Below are positions 41,340-45,178 of a stretch of 45,178 bases of DNA, in pieces. Below the pieces are notes generated by a model, which was given only the letters and a program-made list of their open reading frames with translations, did not search any database and was not told where the DNA came from. The translations under genes and the position numbers were made by a program. Source of the DNA: UBA4656 sp002405525 (GTDB lineage Bacteria; Pseudomonadota; Gammaproteobacteria; Xanthomonadales; Ahniellaceae); contig DAIMGT010000026.1 of NCBI GenBank assembly GCA_036723735.1, positions 1 through 45,178 of the forward strand, read 5' to 3'. Numbering within the stretch: position 1 is the first letter of the stretch; each line of letters begins with the position of its first letter.

Positions 41340-42576
41340 GGCGCAGCGCCTCCGCCGGCGGGGTGCGCGCGGCGCGCCATGCGGGATAAAGGGTCGCGAT
41401 CAGGCAGAAAACGAAGGCCACCACGCAGATCGACGCCACGTCGTCCCAGCGCAGTTCGGACGGCAGGTCGCTGATGTAATAGACATCTGCCGGCATAAGC
41501 TGGAAACCGAAGCCGCGTTCGATCGCGGCCATCACGGCCTGCACGTTGGCGGCCAGCAGGGACCCTCCGACCACGCCGACCACGATCCCGATCACGCCCG
41601 ACACCATGCCCTGCACGACGAACACCCCCATGATGGTCCCGGGACTGGCGCCCAGCGTGCGCAGGATGGCGATGTCGGCCTGCTTGTCGGTGACCAGCAT
41701 CACCAGGGTGGACACCAGGTTGAAGGCGGCGACGGCGACGATCAGCGACAGGATCACGAACATCACCACGCGCTCGGTCTTCACCGCGCGGAAGAAGTTG
41801 GCGTGCTCCTGCGTCCAGTCGCGCACCCGGTAGTAGCCGCCGAGACGCTCGGCGAGGTCGCGCGCCACCGCCCACGCGCGGAACATGTCGTCCAGCTTCA
41901 GGCGCACGCCGCTGACGTTTTCGCCCATGCGGAACAGGCGCGCGGCGTCGTCGATGTGAACCACCGCGAGGTAGCGGTCGTACTCGGCCATGCCGGCCTC
42001 GAAGATGCCGGTGACGGTGAAGCGGCGCGTGACCGGCATGGTGCCGATCGGGGTCGAGCGAGCCATCGGGGCGTAGACCATCACAGGGTCGCCGATGCCG
42101 ACGCCGAGCCACAGCGCCAGTTCGCGCCCGAGCACGATATGGTACTTGCCTGCGACCAGCGATGACCACTCGCCCTCCGCCATGCGCTGGTCGATCTCGC
42201 TGACCTCGGGTTCGAGGTCGGGCCGCACGCCGCGGATCGCGCCGCCGCTGACCCGCGCGGCCTGCAGCATGACTTCGCGCTCCACGTACGGAGCAGCACC
42301 GAGCACGTGGGGCGTGTCCTTGGCAACCTCGATGGCGCGCGGCCATTCGGCAAGCCCCTCCCCCACCCCGGACACCGTGGCGTGCGAGACCATGCCGAGG
42401 ATTCGCGCACGCAGTTCCTTCTCGAATCCGTTCATGACCGAGATCACGGTGATCAGCGCCGCCACCCCCAGCGCAATGCCCAGCATCGACACCATCGAGA
42501 TGAAGGAGATGAAGTGGTTGCGGCGCTTGGCGCGCAGATAGCGCAGGCCGATGAACCACGGCAGGGGACGGAACAT
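41332..42576 (-). CDS. lolC: Lipoprotein-releasing ABC transporter permease LolC/LolE family
   Basis: A 414-residue inner-membrane protein with an N-terminal helix (ISFISMVSMLGIALGVAALI), a large periplasmic domain (about 45-270) and three C-terminal helices within about 275-405 (FVILSLIVAVAAFNLVSTLV). The LolC/E hallmark MNGFEKELRARILGMVSHATV and KQADIAILRTLGASPGTIM are present. Only one permease gene accompanies lolD here, so it may act as a single LolF-type subunit or have a partner outside the window. Confidence 0.92.
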   Translation of the reverse strand: MFRPLPWFIGLRYLRAKRRNHFISFISMVSMLGIALGVAALITVISVMNGFEKELRARILGMVSHATVSGVGEGLAEWPRAIEVAKDTPHVLGAAPYVEREVMLQAARVSGGAIRGVRPDLEPEVSEIDQRMAEGEWSSLVAGKYHIVLGRELALWLGVGIGDPVMVYAPMARSTPIGTMPVTRRFTVTGIFEAGMAEYDRYLAVVHIDDAARLFRMGENVSGVRLKLDDMFRAWAVARDLAERLGGYYRVRDWTQEHANFFRAVKTERVVMFVILSLIVAVAAFNLVSTLVMLVTDKQADIAILRTLGASPGTIMGVFVVQGMVSGVIGIVVGVVGGSLLAANVQAVMAAIERGFGFQLMPADVYYISDLPSELRWDDVASICVVAFVFCLIATLYPAWRAARTPPAEALRHE

Positions 42577-42623
42577 GGGCGTTGGCAGAGTGGGGACGCC
42601 GCGCAGTCTAGCCGGACGCGGGC

Positions 42624-43061
42624 TCAGGACTTGTAGGAATCCGCCGCGCCCCTGCGTGCGAGTGCGGCGTTCAGGCGCCGCCAGCCGTCGGGTTCGAGCA
42701 TGTCGCGCCAGACCGCGAAGCGGTGCAACCGCCCGTCCGTGGCACGCGCGGTCAGCGCCGCCAGGGGCCCGAGGCGAGCGTGGTCACACAGTCGGCCGTG
42801 CCCTTCGACCCCGTCGGGCCGACGCCAGTCAATGGCATCGTCCGCCGAAAGACGCAGGAACAGCCCGGAAAGCCGCTCCTGTGCCCGCCATGCGCGCCCG
42901 CCGACGAACAGCGCGAACCCGACCAGCACGACCGCGAGCGCGCGCGGCAGGTCCGAAAGCAGCACCGCGCCGACGGCCGCGGCGACCGCAAGTGCCAGCC
43001 CGGCGCGGAAGCCGCGCGAAGCACGCAACTCAAACACCAGCGGGGCTTCGAATCTGGCCAA
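42624..43061 (-). CDS. ygfX: YgfX-like small membrane protein
   Basis: A 145-residue protein with two adjacent membrane helices near the N-terminus (about residues 18-55) and a soluble C-terminal half (IDWRRPDGVEGHGRLCDHAR, RFAVWRDMLEPDGWRRLNAAL). The sequence pattern, size and position right after sdhE fit YgfX (CptA), whose gene commonly follows sdhE. Its start overlaps the sdhE end by 32 bp in another frame, so the two are coupled. The name is based mainly on context and the W-R-D-x5-W-R-R ending. Confidence 0.78.
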   Translation of the reverse strand: MARFEAPLVFELRASRGFRAGLALAVAAAVGAVLLSDLPRALAVVLVGFALFVGGRAWRAQERLSGLFLRLSADDAIDWRRPDGVEGHGRLCDHARLGPLAALTARATDGRLHRFAVWRDMLEPDGWRRLNAALARRGAADSYKS

Positions 43062-43278
43062 GGATGACCTGCCAGTCGGCGCGCTCCGGCGCGCCGCGGC
43101 CCATGCACCAGGCCCAGAGCTCGCTGTCCTCGACCATCAGCAGGGCCTCGAAGGCGTCGACGGTGGCCGGGTCGGCGGCGGCGCCGTGATGGTCCAGCCA
43201 CCCGGCGAACAATTGGTCCAGCTCCCGCATGCCGCGCCGGCAGCGCCAGCGCAGACGGGCCACCCGCGGCACATCCAT
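43030..43278 (-). CDS. sdhE: Succinate dehydrogenase flavinylation factor
   Basis: An 82-residue protein of the SdhE/YgfY/SDH5 family, which helps attach FAD covalently to SdhA. The family motifs are RLRWRCRRGMRELDQLFAGW (with the RGM-EL core) and LLMVEDSELWAWCMGRGAPE. It lies 10 bp after sdhB, which agrees with its job. Its end overlaps the ygfX-like gene. Confidence 0.93.
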   Translation of the reverse strand: MDVPRVARLRWRCRRGMRELDQLFAGWLDHHGAAADPATVDAFEALLMVEDSELWAWCMGRGAPERADWQVILGQIRSPAGV

Positions 43279-43288
43279 TCGCGCCGCC

Positions 43289-44071
43289 TCAGAGCCCGCG
43301 CCGCTGCACCATCAGCTTCTTGATCTCCGCGATCGCCTTGGCGGGATTGAGTCCCTTCGGGCAGGTCTTCGCGCAGTTCATGATGGTATGGCAGCGGTAC
43401 AGGCGGAACGGATCCTCCAGGTCGTCGAGCCGCGCGCCGGTGTCCTCGTCACGCGAATCCACGATCCAGCGGTAGGCCTGCAGCAGGATCGCCGGGCCCA
43501 GGTAGCGGTCGCCGTTCCACCAGTACGACGGGCACGAGGTGCTGCAGCAGGCGCACAGGATGCACTCGTACAGTCCGTCGAGTTTCCTGCGGTCATCCGG
43601 CGACTGCAGGCGCTCGCGGTCGGCCGGGGTCGGGCTCTGCGTGCGCAGCCACGGCTTGATCGAGGCGTACTGCGCATAAAAATGCGTGAGGTCCGGCACC
43701 AGGTCCTTGATCACCGGCATGTGCGGCAGCGGGTAGACGCGCACCTCGCCCGAGACATCGGCGCAGGCCTTGGTGCAGGCCAGCGTGTTGGTGCCGTCGA
43801 TGTTCATCGCGCAGGAGCCGCAGATGCCCTCGCGGCAGGAGCGGCGGAAGGTCAGCGTCGGGTCGATCTCGTTCTTGATCTTGATCAGGGCGTCCAGGAC
43901 CATCGGCCCGCACGCGTCCATGTCGACCTCGTACGTGTCGGTGCGCGGGTTGGCGCCGTCGTCCGGGTTCCAGCGGTAGATCCTGAACACCTGCCTGCGC
44001 TTCGCGCCCTGGGCGGCGAAGTGCTTGCCCGGCTGGACCTTGGAGTTCTTCGGAAGGCTGAATTCGGCCAT
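43289..44071 (-). CDS. sdhB: Succinate dehydrogenase iron-sulfur subunit
   Basis: A 260-residue electron-transfer subunit of respiratory complex II. The 2Fe-2S ligands Cys79, Cys84, Cys87 and Cys99 lie in SCREGICGSCAMNIDGTNTL. The C-terminal ferredoxin domain holds ECILCACCSTSCPSYWW (Cys170, Cys173, Cys176, Cys180) and CHTIMNCAKTCPKGLNPAKA for the 4Fe-4S and 3Fe-4S clusters. It starts 16 bp after sdhA and precedes sdhE. Confidence 0.97.
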   Translation of the reverse strand: MAEFSLPKNSKVQPGKHFAAQGAKRRQVFRIYRWNPDDGANPRTDTYEVDMDACGPMVLDALIKIKNEIDPTLTFRRSCREGICGSCAMNIDGTNTLACTKACADVSGEVRVYPLPHMPVIKDLVPDLTHFYAQYASIKPWLRTQSPTPADRERLQSPDDRRKLDGLYECILCACCSTSCPSYWWNGDRYLGPAILLQAYRWIVDSRDEDTGARLDDLEDPFRLYRCHTIMNCAKTCPKGLNPAKAIAEIKKLMVQRRGL

Positions 44072-44087
44072 GGTCTGCGGCGTCCGC

Positions 44088-45178
44088 TCAGTACGTGCGT
44101 GCCTTCGGCGGCACCGGATCGACGTCCCGGGTCAACGTGTTCAGGTGCACGGGCCGGTAGTCGATCCGGGTCTTGCCCTGTTCGTCGACCCAGCACAGTG
44201 TGTGCTTGAGCCAGTTCTGATCGTCGCGATCCCTGAAGTCCTCGCGCGCGTGCGCTCCGCGCGACTCCTTGCGGTTTTCCGCCGACACCAGGGTCGCCAC
44301 CGCCTGGCCGAGCAGGTTCTGCAGTTCCAGGGTTTCGATCAGGTCGGAGTTCCAGACCAGCGAGCGGTCGGAGACCTTGACGTCTGCGAAGGACTGGTGG
44401 ACCTCGTTGATCTTCGCCACGCCGTCCTTGAGCGTCTCGCCGGTGCGGAACACGGCGGCGTTGCCCTGCATCACGCGCTGCATGTCGGCGCGGATTTTCG
44501 CGGTCGATGTGCCGCCCTTGGCGTGGCGCAGTCCGTCGAGGTTGGCCAGCGCCTTGTCGATGACTGACGCCGGCAGCGGCAGGTGCGGCTGGTTGGGGCG
44601 CATCGTCTCTGCGCAGCGGTTGGCCACCGCGCGCCCGAACACCACGAGATCCAGCAGCGAGTTCGAGCCCAGGCGATTCGCGCCGTGAACGGACACGCAG
44701 GCCGCCTCGCCGATCGCGTACAGGCCCGGGACCACGGCGTCGGGATCGCCGTTGCGCAGCGTGACCACCTCGCCGTGGTGGTTGGTCTGCAGGCCGCCCA
44801 TGTTGTAGTGCACGGTCGGCAGCACCGGGATCGGCTCCCTGGTGACGTCGACGCCGGCGAAGATCTTCGCCGTTTCGGAGATGCCCGGCAGGCGCTCGTG
44901 CAGCACGTCGGCGCCGAGGTGGTGCAGGTTGAGGTGGATGTGGTCGGCGTTGCTGCCGACGCCACGCCCTTCGCGGATCTCCATCGTCATCGCGCGGCTG
45001 ACCACGTCGCGCGAGGCGAGATCCTTGGCGTTGGGCGCGTAGCGCTCCATGAAGCGCTCGCCCTTGGAATTGGTGAGGTAACCGCCCTCGCCGCGCGCGC
45101 CCTCGGTGATCAGGCAACCTGCCCCGTAGATGCCGGTCGGGTGGAACTGCACGAACTCCATGTCCTGCAGCGGCAGGC
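44088..45178 (-). CDS. sdhA: Succinate dehydrogenase flavoprotein subunit, 5' end outside window
   Basis: The last 362 residues of SdhA, which oxidises succinate to fumarate at its covalent FAD. Active-site regions seen are MEFVQFHPTGIYGAGCLITE (FAD/substrate loop), GARGEGGYLTNSKGERFMER, the catalytic-arginine stretch LASRDVVSRAMTMEIREGRG, and HYNMGGLQTNHHG, HGANRLGSNSLLDLVVFGRA. The C-terminus ends DVDPVPPKARTY. The N-terminal half, including the FAD-linked histidine, lies beyond position 45178. The sdhA-sdhB-sdhE-ygfX order reads away from the edge. Confidence 0.97.
   Translation of the reverse strand, partial: LPLQDMEFVQFHPTGIYGAGCLITEGARGEGGYLTNSKGERFMERYAPNAKDLASRDVVSRAMTMEIREGRGVGSNADHIHLNLHHLGADVLHERLPGISETAKIFAGVDVTREPIPVLPTVHYNMGGLQTNHHGEVVTLRNGDPDAVVPGLYAIGEAACVSVHGANRLGSNSLLDLVVFGRAVANRCAETMRPNQPHLPLPASVIDKALANLDGLRHAKGGTSTAKIRADMQRVMQGNAAVFRTGETLKDGVAKINEVHQSFADVKVSDRSLVWNSDLIETLELQNLLGQAVATLVSAENRKESRGAHAREDFRDRDDQNWLKHTLCWVDEQGKTRIDYRPVHLNTLTRDVDPVPPKARTY

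Overview
The window is about 45 kb of GC-rich DNA with dense, mostly minus-strand operons. Several housekeeping blocks have typical gammaproteobacterial order: uvrC-pgsA-tRNA-Gly-tRNA-Cys-tRNA-Leu, lolC-lolD-comEC-exbB-exbD-msbA-lpxK-kdsB, and sdhA-sdhB-sdhE-ygfX. The high GC, the TonB receptor style and a GH13_23-type glucosidase suggest a Lysobacteraceae/Xanthomonadaceae bacterium (Lysobacter or Luteimonas-like). This placement is inference from gene content, not from a marker gene.

Layout. 1-5455 (minus): a four-gene glycan operon (GH13, phytanoyl-CoA-type dioxygenase, sugar-isomerase-like TIM barrel, GH92), facing an araC regulator at 5533-6375. The first ~115 bases are low-complexity G/C runs inside the GH92 frame and look like a contig-end artefact. 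5875-7819: an alpha/beta hydrolase and a low-molecular-weight phosphatase homologue that lacks its catalytic cysteine. 7838-27611: a sulfosugar locus. 27722-28204: a small membrane protein. 28350-31413: tRNAs, pgsA, uvrC. 31414-31918: non-coding DNA with a fold-back repeat. 31919-33349: an NHL-repeat protein. 33637-42576: lipid A, KDO, lipoprotein and competence genes. 42624-45178: succinate dehydrogenase genes, with sdhA cut by the window edge.

The main discovery is the sulfosugar locus. A minus-strand operon encodes a GntR/UTRA regulator, a YihV-like sulfofructose kinase, a YihT/LacD-like aldolase, a fucose-isomerase-family isomerase and a GH31 glycosidase. A TonB-dependent receptor and a TRAP transporter (DctQ, DctM, DctP) follow. 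Divergent from it are suyA-suyB (sulfolactate sulfo-lyase), a ComC-type and an SlcC-type sulfolactate dehydrogenase, glpD and glpK. A convergent aldehyde dehydrogenase closes the set. Read as one pathway, a sulfoquinovosyl glycoside such as sulfoquinovosyl glycerol would cross both membranes and be split. The sulfosugar would be isomerised, phosphorylated and cleaved to DHAP and sulfolactaldehyde. Sulfolactaldehyde would be oxidised to (S)-sulfolactate, epimerised through sulfopyruvate, and cleaved to pyruvate and sulfite, while the released glycerol also enters as DHAP. All nine carbons would then be recovered in one cell. The isomerase type combined with YihV/YihT-type enzymes, the TonB/TRAP uptake pair and the embedded glycerol arm make this an unusual sulfoglycolysis design. 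The weakest link is the GH31 enzyme, whose sequence does not show the sulfonate-binding signature of known sulfoquinovosidases. No sulfite oxidase or exporter is in view.
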